Notes: a model not told the origin generated them from the sequence alone. A stretch of DNA of 64,000 bases from Halarcobacter sp. (GCF_963676935.1 NZ_OY781470.1:2328680-2392679); one strand, 5' to 3'. Shown: positions 46,876 through 55,888, counted from the stretch's first letter. A program made the numbers and translations.

Positions 46876-47697
46876 TTACTCTTCACTAAAAAAATCTAAT
46901 AAAAGCTTATTAAATCTATCTTTATGTTCTATTTGACTCCAATGTCCACACTCTCCAAAACTATGAATTTGTGATTTTTTAATTAAGTGATGTAATCTAA
47001 CAGAGTTTTCAAAAGGAATAACTTTATCATCTCTACCATGAATAATTAACACATCTTTATCAATATTTGCTATATCCTTTTCATCACTTGCCATTGCTAC
47101 AACAGATGTTTGTCTAGGAAATGGGAACATTGAACCAAATGATTCTTGGAATCCTGGTCTAATACTTGCTTCATATCGTAATTTTGCAAGTTCATCAGTA
47201 ACTAAAACTCTACTATAAGCAAAAGTATCTAGTAAAGCTTTCATATTTTCTAAACTAGGAGTATATCCCCATGCTTGGTCAAGTCCATCAGTAATAGGAA
47301 ACTCAACACCCATAGCCCCCATAAGAACTATTTTATTAAATTTTTCTGGATACTTAATAGCCAAAGATAATGCCAATGCTCCACCAAAAGAGTTACCTAC
47401 AAGGTTAACTTTTTCTAAATTTAATGCATCCATTAAATCAACAATTTGTTGAACCCATACATCCATACCATATTTGATACCTTCAGGTCTATCCGAAAAC
47501 CCAAAACCAACCATGTCAGGAGCTATTACTCTAAATTTTTTTGCTAATTCTGGAATACATAATCTCCAATTTGCATATGCAGAAACTCCCGGTCCAGAAC
47601 CATGAATAAAAATTATAACTTCCCCTTGACCTTCATCATGGTAGTTTGTATTATAATTTCCTGTTTTTATACTATTTGCAATTTCTGGATTACTCAT
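46876..47697 (-). CDS. dmpD: 2-hydroxymuconate semialdehyde hydrolase
   Basis: Alpha/beta hydrolase of the meta-cleavage pathway. It hydrolyses ring-fission products (the ketone branch, important for methyl-substituted catechols) to 2-hydroxypenta-2,4-dienoate. The 273 residues show FIHGSGPGVSAYANWR, nucleophile GNSFGGALALSLA, acid HGRDDKVIPF and histidine ECGHWSQIEH, matching DmpD/XylF. It is the last gene of the catechol operon, immediately after the flavin oxidoreductase gene. With both DmpC and DmpD present, both branches of the pathway are encoded. Confidence 0.93.
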   Translation of the reverse strand: MSNPEIANSIKTGNYNTNYHDEGQGEVIIFIHGSGPGVSAYANWRLCIPELAKKFRVIAPDMVGFGFSDRPEGIKYGMDVWVQQIVDLMDALNLEKVNLVGNSFGGALALSLAIKYPEKFNKIVLMGAMGVEFPITDGLDQAWGYTPSLENMKALLDTFAYSRVLVTDELAKLRYEASIRPGFQESFGSMFPFPRQTSVVAMASDEKDIANIDKDVLIIHGRDDKVIPFENSVRLHHLIKKSQIHSFGECGHWSQIEHKDRFNKLLLDFFSEE

Positions 47698-48717
47698 CTA
47701 TTTATCCTTTTTATTTAAATTAAATTCATTTGCAAGTAACTCATAAGAATTTTTTCTATCTTCAAAAGAATAAGTTACATTTACAACCATTACTTCTTCA
47801 ACTTTATACTCATCTGCTAATTTTTCAATTTTTTCTTTACACTCTTTAGGTGTTCCTAAAACCATTGTATCCATAGTTTCATGGAAATAGATTTTATCTT
47901 CATATGAAAGCTCTTCGTATAACTTTTTTACTTTTTGGGGACTATGCAGTGCTTCTCTTTGCTTCCCTGTAAAAGCTTGAACTTTCCAATATGTATGACT
48001 ACTTGCTATGCTTTGTGCTTTTTCTTTCGTTTCAGCACAAATACAAGCAACAGCAATCATAGGTTTAGGTTTAGAGAATGTTTTTGAAGCTTTAAAACTT
48101 TTTCTATAATTATCCATAATAATTGTTGGTCTATCGTGTGTTCCAATAAATAAAGCCAAACAAAAACCAGCTCCAAGTTGTCCTGCTAAAATGGAACTTC
48201 CTTCACTTGAACCTAAAAGATACACAGGAGTTGATTCAACTCCTTTTGGACTTACTCCAACTCCATAAAAATAGTCATCCTCTTTAAAAGAATCATTTAA
48301 AAAGTTAGTTAAATCATATGCTTTATTTGCATAAGAATCATTACTTTGATTATGTAAAGCTCTTGCACTTAAAAAGTTAGCACCACTTGCTCTTCCAATA
48401 CCTAAATCAATCCTATTTTCATAAAGTGCATTTAATGTATTAAATTGCTCTGCAACTTTATAAGGACTATAATGGTTGAGCATAACACCACCACTTCCAA
48501 CTCTAATTTTAGATGTTGAACTTGCAACTGCACCAACCATTATTTCAGGAGTTGCACTTGCATAACCAGGAGTATCATGATGTTCTGCACACCAGTATCT
48601 ATAGTACCCCAATTTTTCACTAAGTCTTGCAAGTTCTATCGTATCATGAAGTCCAGTTTTAGGCTCTTTATTATCATGAACTGGAGATTGATCTAATACA
48701 CTTAATTTTAAACTCAT
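47698..48717 (-). CDS. Luciferase-like (LLM class) flavin-dependent oxidoreductase
   Basis: A 339-residue TIM-barrel protein of the bacterial luciferase-like family. It has KLSVLDQSPV at the N-terminus, RYWCAEHHDTPGYASATPEI (conserved EHH), IRVGSGGVMLNHYSPYKVAEQF (split) and DLGIGRASG. These match the MsnO8-type LLM oxidoreductases that use FMN or F420. It is inserted between dmpI and dmpD with no intergenic gap on either side and is clearly part of the operon. No such step exists in the standard phenol pathway, so its substrate is unknown. Confidence 0.88.
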   Translation of the reverse strand: MSLKLSVLDQSPVHDNKEPKTGLHDTIELARLSEKLGYYRYWCAEHHDTPGYASATPEIMVGAVASSTSKIRVGSGGVMLNHYSPYKVAEQFNTLNALYENRIDLGIGRASGANFLSARALHNQSNDSYANKAYDLTNFLNDSFKEDDYFYGVGVSPKGVESTPVYLLGSSEGSSILAGQLGAGFCLALFIGTHDRPTIIMDNYRKSFKASKTFSKPKPMIAVACICAETKEKAQSIASSHTYWKVQAFTGKQREALHSPQKVKKLYEELSYEDKIYFHETMDTMVLGTPKECKEKIEKLADEYKVEEVMVVNVTYSFEDRKNSYELLANEFNLNKKDK

Positions 48718-48909
48718 CTATTTCCCAAGTTTTTTAACACTATTTCCAGCTATACCATAATGTTGTTTTGGCATCTCATTTATGATAATTCTAACACTTT
48801 CAATTGGAGCATCAAGTGATTGAGAAATTGCTTGACTTACACTTTCAATAAGTTTCTCTTTTTTCTCATCACTTCTACCCTCAATAATATTTATTGTTGC
48901 AATTGGCAT
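48718..48909 (-). CDS. dmpI: 4-oxalocrotonate tautomerase
   Basis: A 63-residue tautomerase converting 2-hydroxymuconate to 2-oxo-3-hexenedioate. After Met removal the catalytic Pro1 is exposed (PIATINIIEGRSDE). Arg11 is in EGRSDE and Arg39 in ESVRIII. The hydrophobic active-site position near 50, Phe in Pseudomonas 4-OT, is Tyr (KQHYGIAGN). Length and motifs are otherwise those of 4-OT. It has a good AAAGGA ribosome-binding site and follows a hairpin-rich spacer after dmpH. Confidence 0.96.
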   Translation of the reverse strand: MPIATINIIEGRSDEKKEKLIESVSQAISQSLDAPIESVRIIINEMPKQHYGIAGNSVKKLGK

Positions 48910-49038
48910 AAAATAATCCTTTTAAAATGTCCCCTTATAAAAGGGACTATACTTTTTATAACTACTTTTTAGTGATAAAAAGTAGTTTGTGGTTACACTC
49001 TCTTTGAGAAAACTCTAAAGGGCTAAATAAATTTAGCC
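48910..49038 (-). promoter_or_regulatory. Hairpin-rich spacer inside the catechol operon
   Basis: The only sizeable gap between dmpQ and dmpD. It contains three stems: GGCTAAAT-AA-ATTTAGCC (49021-49038) just after the dmpH stop, AACTACTTTTT-N6-AAAAAGTAGTT (48960-48970 with 48977-48987, perfect 11 bp) and GTCCC/GGGAC (48929-48947). It is likely a processing or attenuation site dividing the operon into dmpQ-H and dmpI-D segments. Confidence 0.5.
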
Positions 49039-49827
49039 TTATACAAACTTCATTGATAATGTTCCTAAGTCTTGAAACTTAACTGTAACATTATCCCCTT
49101 TTTTGACACTCATTGCTGCTGTAATTGCTCCTGAAAGAATATATGATCCAGCTTTTAAGGTCTCGCCTCTTTCACTCATCATATTGGCAAGCATCGCAAT
49201 TGCAGTTGCTGGATGTCCTAAAACAGCAGCACCTGCTCCTAATTGTACAATCTCACCATTGATTTCCATTACTACACCAAGAGTTTTTAAATCTAAATCT
49301 TTAACATCTCTCATTCTTCCGCCTGTTACATATCTAGAAGATGAAGAGTTATCTGCAATTACTGATTTTAAATCAAATTTAAAATCTTTATATCTTGAAT
49401 CAATAATTTCCACAGCAGGCATTACAAAATCAGTTGCAGCTAATACATCACCAATATGACAACCAGGACCATTTAAATCATCCTTTAAAACAAAAGCAAT
49501 CTCAGCTTCAACTTTTGGATGAATTAATTCATCAATTTTAATCTCTGCACCATCTCCAAAGCTAAAATAATCAGCTAAATATCCATAACAAGGATTTGGA
49601 ACACCCATTTGCTTCATTTTTGTTTGAGAAGTTAATCCCATTTTCATACCAACTATTTTTGTACCTCTTGCTTCTTTAGCAGCTCTTGCCGTCCACTGAA
49701 TATCATAAGCATCCTCATAAGTCATCTCAGGATAATCATCAGTAATTTTTGTAATCTCTTGTGCATTTAACTCTGCATCTTCACAATGTTTTGCTAATTT
49801 TTCAATTGTTGCTTTATCTAATGCCAT
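49039..49827 (-). CDS. dmpH: 2-oxo-3-hexenedioate (4-oxalocrotonate) decarboxylase
   Basis: Metal-dependent decarboxylase of the fumarylacetoacetase-like hydratase/decarboxylase fold. It converts 2-oxo-3-hexenedioate to 2-hydroxypenta-2,4-dienoate. The 262 residues follow DmpH closely: CEDAELNAQEITKITDDYPE, KIVGMKMGLTSQTKMKQMGV, LIHPKVEAEIAFVL, VEIIDSRYKDFKF and ADNSSSSRYVTGGRM. These blocks separate it from its paralogue DmpE encoded 2 kb upstream. It normally forms a complex with DmpE. Its start overlaps the dmpG stop by 1 bp. Confidence 0.94.
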   Translation of the reverse strand: MALDKATIEKLAKHCEDAELNAQEITKITDDYPEMTYEDAYDIQWTARAAKEARGTKIVGMKMGLTSQTKMKQMGVPNPCYGYLADYFSFGDGAEIKIDELIHPKVEAEIAFVLKDDLNGPGCHIGDVLAATDFVMPAVEIIDSRYKDFKFDLKSVIADNSSSSRYVTGGRMRDVKDLDLKTLGVVMEINGEIVQLGAGAAVLGHPATAIAMLANMMSERGETLKAGSYILSGAITAAMSVKKGDNVTVKFQDLGTLSMKFV

Positions 49828-50855
49828 TATAATAATCCTTTTGCTTTTGCTAATTCCATTGCACAGTCATCAATCATATCTTCTTGACCACCGATCATTC
49901 CTCTTTTCCCTAACTCAACTAAAATAGTTCTAGCATCAATACCATATTTTGCTTCTGCTCTTTGTGCAAAAAGTAAAAATGAAGAGTAAACACCAGCATA
50001 ACCTAAAGTCAAAGAATCTCTAGAGATTCTAGTTGGTTTCCCCATAATTGGCAATGCAATATCTTCAGCTGCATCTTCAATTTTATTTAAATCAATTCCA
50101 GTTTCAATACCCATTCTTTGACAGACTGCTACTAAAACCTCTGTTGCAGTATTTCCAGAACCTGCTCCAAAACCAGCTAAACTTGCATCAATTCTAGTTG
50201 CACCTGCTTCAATAGCAGCAAGTGAATTTGCTACCCCCATAGACATATTATTATGACCATGAAATCCTAGTTCAATATCATTTCCAAACTCTTTTTTAAG
50301 TGCACCTATTCTTGCACTAACATCATCAGGTAACATATGTCCAGCTGAATCTGTTGCATAAATTGTTGTAGCTCCATATGAAACCATCTTAGCTGCTTCT
50401 TCAACAATTCTTTCAGGATTTACCATATGAGCCATCATCAAAAATCCAACTGTGTCAATTCCCATAGATTTTGCTGCTTTTATATGTTGAGCTGAACAAT
50501 CTGCTTCTGTACAATGAGTTGCTACTCTAACCATTGAAGCACCATGTTCTACAGCACTTTCTAAATCTTTTACTATCCCAATTCCTGGAAGCATTAAAAC
50601 TGAAATCTTTGCATTTTTCATATGTGGTACAACTGCGTCTAACCACTCTTCATTTGTATGTCTTCCAAAACCATAATTTAAAGAACTACCACCTAAACCA
50701 TCTCCATGAGTAACCTCAATAAATGGAACTCCTGCATTATCCATAGCAGTTGACATATTTGTCATCTCTTCAAGTGAGAACTGATGTCTAATAGAGTGCA
50801 TCCCATCTCTTAATGACATATCATGAATTTTGATTTTTTTACCTTTTAAATCCAT
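49827..50855 (-). CDS. dmpG: 4-hydroxy-2-oxovalerate aldolase
   Basis: HMGL-like TIM-barrel aldolase that splits 4-hydroxy-2-oxovalerate into pyruvate and acetaldehyde. The 342 residues have the metal-site motif [17 protein letters not shown] at the N-terminus, [19 protein letters not shown] and the C-terminal communication domain ([20 protein letters not shown]) that docks DmpF for acetaldehyde channelling. AGGAG precedes the ATG. It is adjacent to dmpF, as in other meta operons. Confidence 0.97.
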   Translation of the reverse strand: MDLKGKKIKIHDMSLRDGMHSIRHQFSLEEMTNMSTAMDNAGVPFIEVTHGDGLGGSSLNYGFGRHTNEEWLDAVVPHMKNAKISVLMLPGIGIVKDLESAVEHGASMVRVATHCTEADCSAQHIKAAKSMGIDTVGFLMMAHMVNPERIVEEAAKMVSYGATTIYATDSAGHMLPDDVSARIGALKKEFGNDIELGFHGHNNMSMGVANSLAAIEAGATRIDASLAGFGAGSGNTATEVLVAVCQRMGIETGIDLNKIEDAAEDIALPIMGKPTRISRDSLTLGYAGVYSSFLLFAQRAEAKYGIDARTILVELGKRGMIGGQEDMIDDCAMELAKAKGLL

Positions 50856-50856
50856 C

Positions 50857-51741
50857 TTATTCTCCTTTTATCTTATCTGCCATTTGTTCAGCAATATTAA
50901 CAGCTGCTGCTGTAATAATGTCTAAGTTACCAGCATATTTTGGTAAATAATCCCCTAAACCTTCAATCTCTAACCAAATAGAGATTTTTTTACCATCAAA
51001 AACTGGACCATTTTTAAGTGTATATCCAGGTATAATCTTTTGCATTTTTGCAACCATATCATGAATAGATTTTGTAATTGCTTCTACATCTGGTTCCTCT
51101 GTAGTCAAACAATGAATTGTATCTCTCATCATTAAAGGTGGCTCAGCAGGATTTAAAATGATAATTGCCTTTCCTTTTTTTGCCTTTCCAACAACTTCAA
51201 TTCCAAGTTTAGTTGTTTCAGTAAACTCATCAATATTTGCTCTAGTACCAGGACCTGCAGATTTTGAAGCAGCTGTTGCAATAATCTCTGCATATTCAAC
51301 CTCTTGAACACCTGAAACAGCTGCAACCATAGGAATAGTAGCTTGCCCACCACAAGTTACTGTGTTAACATTCTGTGTATTTTTAGCTAATAGCTCTTGC
51401 AAATTTACAGAAGGCACACAAAATGGCCCAATAGCAGCAGGTGTTAAGTCAATAACTAATACACCTTTTTCAGCAAGTTTTCTATTATTTTCACCATGAA
51501 CATAAGCTGAAGTTGCATCAAATGCAATTTTAATTTCATCTTTTTCAATATGTTCTAATAATCCATCAACACCCTCATATGTAGTTTTCAAACCATTTTC
51601 TCTGGCCATTTTAAGACCCCTAGAACCTTCATTAATTCCAACCATCCACATTGGATTTAATATTTCACTTCTTTTCATTTTAATCATTAAATCAAGTCCA
51701 ATATTACCTGGACCAATTAATGCACAATTAATTTTTTTCAT
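50857..51741 (-). CDS. dmpF: Acetaldehyde dehydrogenase (acylating)
   Basis: Converts acetaldehyde channelled from DmpG to acetyl-CoA with NAD+ and CoA. The 294 residues begin [18 protein letters not shown] (NAD-binding GxGxIG), carry the catalytic cysteine in [15 protein letters not shown], and [19 protein letters not shown]. Two ATGs lie in tandem (51742-51744 and 51739-51741). AAGGA is 5 bp from the second, so 51741 is preferred. The further 20-codon frame extension to 51804 has no match to the family and overlaps dmpE; I reject it. Confidence 0.95.
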   Translation of the reverse strand: MKKINCALIGPGNIGLDLMIKMKRSEILNPMWMVGINEGSRGLKMARENGLKTTYEGVDGLLEHIEKDEIKIAFDATSAYVHGENNRKLAEKGVLVIDLTPAAIGPFCVPSVNLQELLAKNTQNVNTVTCGGQATIPMVAAVSGVQEVEYAEIIATAASKSAGPGTRANIDEFTETTKLGIEVVGKAKKGKAIIILNPAEPPLMMRDTIHCLTTEEPDVEAITKSIHDMVAKMQKIIPGYTLKNGPVFDGKKISIWLEIEGLGDYLPKYAGNLDIITAAAVNIAEQMADKIKGE

Positions 51742-51766
51742 CATTATCCTTAAAAAATGTCCATAT

Positions 51767-52561
51767 TTATACGAATCTACAAGAAGCAGATCCAATTCCA
51801 CCAATATTAATAGTCATATTATCCCCTGGTTCTATTGTTACCATAGCACAAAGTGCTCCTGATAAAATCACTTCACCAGCTTTAAGGCCTACACCAAATT
51901 CACCTAAAGTATTAGCTAACCATGCTACAGCATTTACTGGACTTCCAAGAGCTGCAGCTCCTGCTCCTGTATGTAATAACTCCCCATTTCTTTCTAGAGT
52001 AATTCCACAAGTTGTTAAATCCACTTCTCTTGGATCAACTCCTTTGCCACCAAATACTATATATCCACAAGAAGCATTATCTGCAACTGTATCTTGAATT
52101 TTTATTTTCCAATCTTTAATTCTTGAATCTACAATTTCAAAGCAAGGCATTACAAATTTTGTTGCTTTTAATACATCAGCAGTAGTTACTCCTGGACCTT
52201 GTAAATCCTCTTTTAAAACAAAGGCAATTTCACCCTCAGCTTTTGGTTGAATCATTCCATTTGTTACATCAATTTCATCACCATCAGAATAAATCATATC
52301 AGATAAAAGGTATCCAAAATCTGGTTGATGAACACCTAACATATCCATTACAACTTTTGAAGTAACACCAATTTTTTTACCAATAATCTTACTTTCGTCA
52401 TCATTCATTCTTCTTTTTAAAAAGTGATGTTGAATTGTATATGCATCTTCAATTGTAGAATCAGGTTCTCTATTTGAGATTGGTTCAATTGAGTAGTTAC
52501 CCTTTAAAGCCTCATATAATTCATTTCCGTATTTTTCAATTTTTTCTTGAGTCATTGCCAT
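51767..52561 (-). CDS. dmpE: 2-hydroxypenta-2,4-dienoate (2-oxopent-4-enoate) hydratase
   Basis: Hydrates the dienoate to 4-hydroxy-2-oxovalerate. The 264 residues show [71 protein letters not shown] and [14 protein letters not shown], the DmpE/XylJ signatures that distinguish it from DmpH. It probably associates with DmpH. The start at 52561 has AGAGAGA at correct spacing; a start 12 codons further up would overlap dmpC and lacks a ribosome-binding site. Confidence 0.95.
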   Translation of the reverse strand: MAMTQEKIEKYGNELYEALKGNYSIEPISNREPDSTIEDAYTIQHHFLKRRMNDDESKIIGKKIGVTSKVVMDMLGVHQPDFGYLLSDMIYSDGDEIDVTNGMIQPKAEGEIAFVLKEDLQGPGVTTADVLKATKFVMPCFEIVDSRIKDWKIKIQDTVADNASCGYIVFGGKGVDPREVDLTTCGITLERNGELLHTGAGAAALGSPVNAVAWLANTLGEFGVGLKAGEVILSGALCAMVTIEPGDNMTINIGGIGSASCRFV

Positions 52562-52581
52562 AAAATAATCTCTCTTTCTAT

Positions 52582-54039
52582 TTACATTTTTATACAAACA
52601 TTTTTTAATTCAGTATAGAACTCTAGTGAGTAATGACCACCTTCTCTTCCTATACCAGAACCTTTCATTCCACCAAATGGTGTTCTTAAATCCCTTAAAA
52701 ACCATGAATTAATCCAAACTATCCCTGAATCAATTTGAGCTGCAACTCTATGAGCTTTATCAAGGTTCTCAGTAAATATTGTTGATGCCAATCCATAATC
52801 TGTATCGTTTGCTAATCTAATAGCTTCATCTTCACTATCAAAAGGAGTAACATGACAACAAGGTCCAAATACTTCCTCTTTAATTACTGTTGCCGTTTCA
52901 GGTAATCCTGTCCAAATAGTTGGTTCAACAAAGAAACCATTTGCTAAATCACCTTCCATTTTAGGAGCACCTCCACCAAGAATCACATTCGCACCCTCTT
53001 TTTTCGCGATTTCATAATACTTTAATACTTTATCTCTATGAGCAGCACTTACAACAGGTCCCATATCCACAGATTCATCATTGTGAATACCAAGTTTTAA
53101 TTTTGAACCAGCTTCTTTAAGTCTTGAGACAAACTCATCAAAAATTGATCTTTCAACATAAACTCTTTCTGTACCCAAACATACTTGTCCAGAGTTTGCA
53201 AATACCGATCTTGCTGTCTCATTAATAGCTTTATCCATATCACAATCAGCAAAAATAATTGCTGGGTTTTTACCACCAAGTTCTAAAGATACATCTCTAA
53301 CACCTTTAGAACAAGCATTCATAATCATCTCACCAGTTTTAGTTTCACCTGTAAATGTTATTGCATCAACATCTTTATGAGCTGTTAAAAGATTTCCCGT
53401 AATAGAACCTTTACCTTGAACAACGTTATATGCTCCTGCTGGAACACCAACTTTTGACATTACTTCACCAAGTAATGATGTAGTTGTAGGAGTAACTTGT
53501 GATGGTTTAACAATAACAGAGTTACCACAAGCTAAAGCAGGACCAACTTTCCAAGTCATCAATAACAATGGTAGATTCCAAGGAGAAATAACTGCAATTA
53601 CACCTTTAGGTTTTCTTACACTGTAGTTAAACATTTTTTTACCATCTGGAGTATCAGCTCTGTATGCCTCTTCTGCATGAGATTTCATAGTATCAGCAAA
53701 TACTTTGAAATTTGCGGCACCCCTTGGAATATCTATATGTCTAGCAATTTTATAAGGTTTCCCCGTATCTAAACATTCTGCCTCTAAGAAATCGTCAAAT
53801 CTTCTATCAATTTCATTTGCAATTTCGTACATCATTGCAATTCTGTCATTTAATTTCATTTGACCCCATTCACCTGTAAGTGATGCCTTTGCAGCAGCAA
53901 CTGCAGCATTTACTTCTTCTTCTCTACCAAGGGCAACTTTTGATAAAAGTTTTCCATCCATTGGGTTAATATTATCAAAGAACTCTCCACAAGCAGAGTC
54001 AATAAATTTTCCATTAATATAGTGTTGTACTTTATTCAT
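52582..54039 (-). CDS. dmpC: 2-hydroxymuconic semialdehyde dehydrogenase
   Basis: NAD+-dependent aldehyde dehydrogenase oxidising the catechol ring-cleavage product to 2-hydroxymuconate, the main (oxalocrotonate) branch. The 485 residues have the ALDH blocks VISPWNLPLLLMTWKVGPAL, TFTGETKTGEMI (cofactor site), LELGGKNPAIIF (general base Glu), NSGQVCLGTERVYV (catalytic Cys) and KEEVFGPCCHVTPFD. The N-terminus HYINGKFIDSACGEFF is typical of DmpC/XylG. Its start overlaps the end of the HbpS-like gene by 8 bp. Confidence 0.96.
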   Translation of the reverse strand: MNKVQHYINGKFIDSACGEFFDNINPMDGKLLSKVALGREEEVNAAVAAAKASLTGEWGQMKLNDRIAMMYEIANEIDRRFDDFLEAECLDTGKPYKIARHIDIPRGAANFKVFADTMKSHAEEAYRADTPDGKKMFNYSVRKPKGVIAVISPWNLPLLLMTWKVGPALACGNSVIVKPSQVTPTTTSLLGEVMSKVGVPAGAYNVVQGKGSITGNLLTAHKDVDAITFTGETKTGEMIMNACSKGVRDVSLELGGKNPAIIFADCDMDKAINETARSVFANSGQVCLGTERVYVERSIFDEFVSRLKEAGSKLKLGIHNDESVDMGPVVSAAHRDKVLKYYEIAKKEGANVILGGGAPKMEGDLANGFFVEPTIWTGLPETATVIKEEVFGPCCHVTPFDSEDEAIRLANDTDYGLASTIFTENLDKAHRVAAQIDSGIVWINSWFLRDLRTPFGGMKGSGIGREGGHYSLEFYTELKNVCIKM

Positions 54040-54466
54040 ATCTTAATCCTATTTCATTAATTGCATATTTTGCACAAATAATATCTTCTTCTTCTGTTCC
54101 ACCTGAAACACCAATTGCTCCTACTTTAATACCATTTTCAAAAATCGGCATCCCTCCTCCAAAAGGAATTAATCTATCCCTATTTGAAAAACCTTGTTCC
54201 AAATGAGGCATACTTTTGAAAATTGTAGTCCAAGTGTCAGTTGTAAAACCAAAACTAGCACTTGTATAAGCTTTATCCTTTGCAATATCAATTGAATGAA
54301 TAAATGAATTCTCCATTCTTAAAAAAGCCATTTCTAAACCTTTATTATCTACTACTGAAACATTAATAGAGATATTTAATTCTTCAGCTTTTTTTATTGC
54401 AAAAAGACAAGCATCCATTGATGCTTGTCTAGAAATAGTTTTTTCAGTTATTGTTACTGAACTCAT
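54032..54466 (-). CDS. GlcG/HbpS-family protein (haem-binding-like)
   Basis: A 144-residue single-domain DUF336 protein. It has the pattern ACLFAIKKAEELNISINVSVVD (split), DKAYTSASFGFTTDTW, LIPFGGGMPIFENGIKVGAIGVSGGTEEED (split) and AKYAINEI typical of GlcG/HbpS. Family members bind haem or are found beside catabolic oxygenases; a catalytic role is not established. Here it lies between the dioxygenase and the semialdehyde dehydrogenase genes, 9 bp from the former and overlapping the latter. This suggests a dedicated role such as iron or haem handling, or help with a ring-cleavage product. Confidence 0.8.
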   Translation of the reverse strand: MSSVTITEKTISRQASMDACLFAIKKAEELNISINVSVVDNKGLEMAFLRMENSFIHSIDIAKDKAYTSASFGFTTDTWTTIFKSMPHLEQGFSNRDRLIPFGGGMPIFENGIKVGAIGVSGGTEEEDIICAKYAINEIGLRYE

Positions 54467-54475
54467 TTAATAATC

Positions 54476-55423
54476 CTACTTATACGCGGACAAGGTATAT
54501 GCAGTTGTAAATGCACCATTTTCTTGACCAGTATGATAGAAAATACCTCTCCATAATTCATCTTCTGTCCAAGTAACTGTTGGCATATCTTTACAAACCA
54601 TATATCCAAGTCCAGCAAAAGTCTCAAGTCTATGCCCAGATGGGTCAAAGAAATAAATAGTCTCACCTCTTGTGATACCATGTCTTTGTGGAGTAATATC
54701 AAGTTTAACGTTATACATTGCCATTACATCAGCAGCTCTTAAAATATCATTCCATCCATCTAAGAAAAATGCAAAATGATGCATTCCAGTTTCAGGACCA
54801 GCAACAAATGCTAAATCATGTGGTGTATTTCCCGCACTCAACCAAGTTGCAGCTTGTAATGAACCTTCAGGTCCAACGCATACTTGTTCAGCTAATTTAA
54901 AATCAAAAACCTCTTCTATAAATTTAGTAGATTCCATTACTTTTTCTGGACCTTCACACATTAATAAAATATGGTCAATCCAATGAGCTTTAATTCCATT
55001 TTCATGAATTGGCCAAGGCACAGGATTAATATGTCCAACTTTTTTACCAACAAAAGTTTTTTCAGCATATAAATTAAATTCATGTCCGCTTGGAGTAAAA
55101 AACTTTAATACTCTTCCACACTCAGCTACTTCACCAGCAGGTAACATCTCTGTTGAAATTCCATAAGCTTCAATTTTTCCTTGTAATTCATCTAAAGCTT
55201 CTTCACTTTCAACTTTATAACCAACCTTATTATATGTAGCCTCTTCACTAGGTCTAAGAATTAGACTATATTTATCCCACTCATCCCAACATTTTAGATA
55301 TAAAGTTCCATCGGCATCTTCTCTTGTAACTTCCATTCCCATGATTTCAACATAGTATTTTCTAGATTTATTAATATCTAAAACGTTGATATCAACGTGC
55401 CCAATTCTCATAATTTTGCTCAT
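54476..55423 (-). CDS. dmpB: Catechol 2,3-dioxygenase
   Basis: Extradiol ring-cleavage dioxygenase of the two-domain vicinal oxygen chelate family, giving 2-hydroxymuconic semialdehyde from catechol. The 315 residues are close to XylE/DmpB (307). The iron ligands are visible as His in HWIDHILLMCEGP, His in TGMHHFAFFLDGW and Glu in SGHRLETFAGLGY. The neighbouring acid-base His/Tyr are also present (ITPQRHGITRGETIYFFDPSGH, split). It follows the ferredoxin gene by 20 bp and has a strong AAAGGGG ribosome-binding site. Confidence 0.97.
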   Translation of the reverse strand: MSKIMRIGHVDINVLDINKSRKYYVEIMGMEVTREDADGTLYLKCWDEWDKYSLILRPSEEATYNKVGYKVESEEALDELQGKIEAYGISTEMLPAGEVAECGRVLKFFTPSGHEFNLYAEKTFVGKKVGHINPVPWPIHENGIKAHWIDHILLMCEGPEKVMESTKFIEEVFDFKLAEQVCVGPEGSLQAATWLSAGNTPHDLAFVAGPETGMHHFAFFLDGWNDILRAADVMAMYNVKLDITPQRHGITRGETIYFFDPSGHRLETFAGLGYMVCKDMPTVTWTEDELWRGIFYHTGQENGAFTTAYTLSAYK

Positions 55424-55443
55424 TTTTTCCCCTTTTAATAAAA

Positions 55444-55773
55444 TTAGTTTTTTTGCCCAAGAAAATAGGCTTGTTTACCTGACTTACTTGTCATAACTTT
55501 TGGTAAAAATTCAATCTCCATATCACTTAGAGAATAAACCCGACATGCTAAGAAAATATTATCCCATTCATCTTTTATAGATATATGTTTTCTATTCATC
55601 TTTGCAGTTCTAAATTCTCCTTTGTGTACTTTGATTCTACACAACCCACACGCACCATTATGGCAAGCTTTTGGGACCAAATCTTCACAAACGTACAAAC
55701 CATCCATCAAATTTTTGTTATCAAAACATTTTTGAACTTGGTTTTTATTTTTAACAAGAATTTCGTGTTTCAA
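55444..55773 (-). CDS. dmpQ: Plant-type [2Fe-2S] ferredoxin, DmpQ/XylT-like
   Basis: A 109-residue ferredoxin. Cluster cysteines occur as CHNGACGLC with the fourth in FLACRVYS. XylT/DmpQ re-reduces catechol 2,3-dioxygenase after oxidative inactivation of its iron, and this gene sits directly upstream of dmpB as expected. There is no ATG. Two TTG codons compete (55777-55779 and 55771-55773). AAGGA lies 6 bp before the second and directly abuts the first, so the start at 55773 is preferred. It is the first gene of the catechol operon. Confidence 0.9.
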   Translation of the reverse strand: MKHEILVKNKNQVQKCFDNKNLMDGLYVCEDLVPKACHNGACGLCRIKVHKGEFRTAKMNRKHISIKDEWDNIFLACRVYSLSDMEIEFLPKVMTSKSGKQAYFLGQKN

Positions 55774-55822
55774 AAACAATCCTTTTTTTGATTTAAAAAG
55801 CTTCCACTTTTTAACTTTTAAA

Positions 55823-55855
55823 ACTTTACTTTAAAAAATTCGCAGAATAATCGCA
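55823..55855 (-). promoter_or_regulatory. Catechol-operon promoter with TGCGATT-type direct repeat
   Basis: Minus-strand TGCGATTATTCTGCGAAT (55855 to 55838; two 7-mers with 11-bp period) is followed by 9 bp and a -10-like TAAAGT (55828 to 55823). The predicted start is near 55816, about 43 nt before the dmpQ start. The weak -10 fits an activator-dependent promoter. It matches the porin and mdh elements in sequence and geometry. Confidence 0.65.
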
Positions 55856-55888
55856 AAATTTGAAAATTTGAAAATTATTGAAAATTAT

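Noticed and set aside
49103-49459. 118-codon plus-strand frame opposite dmpH
   Set aside because: Antisense shadow of a confidently identified decarboxylase gene.
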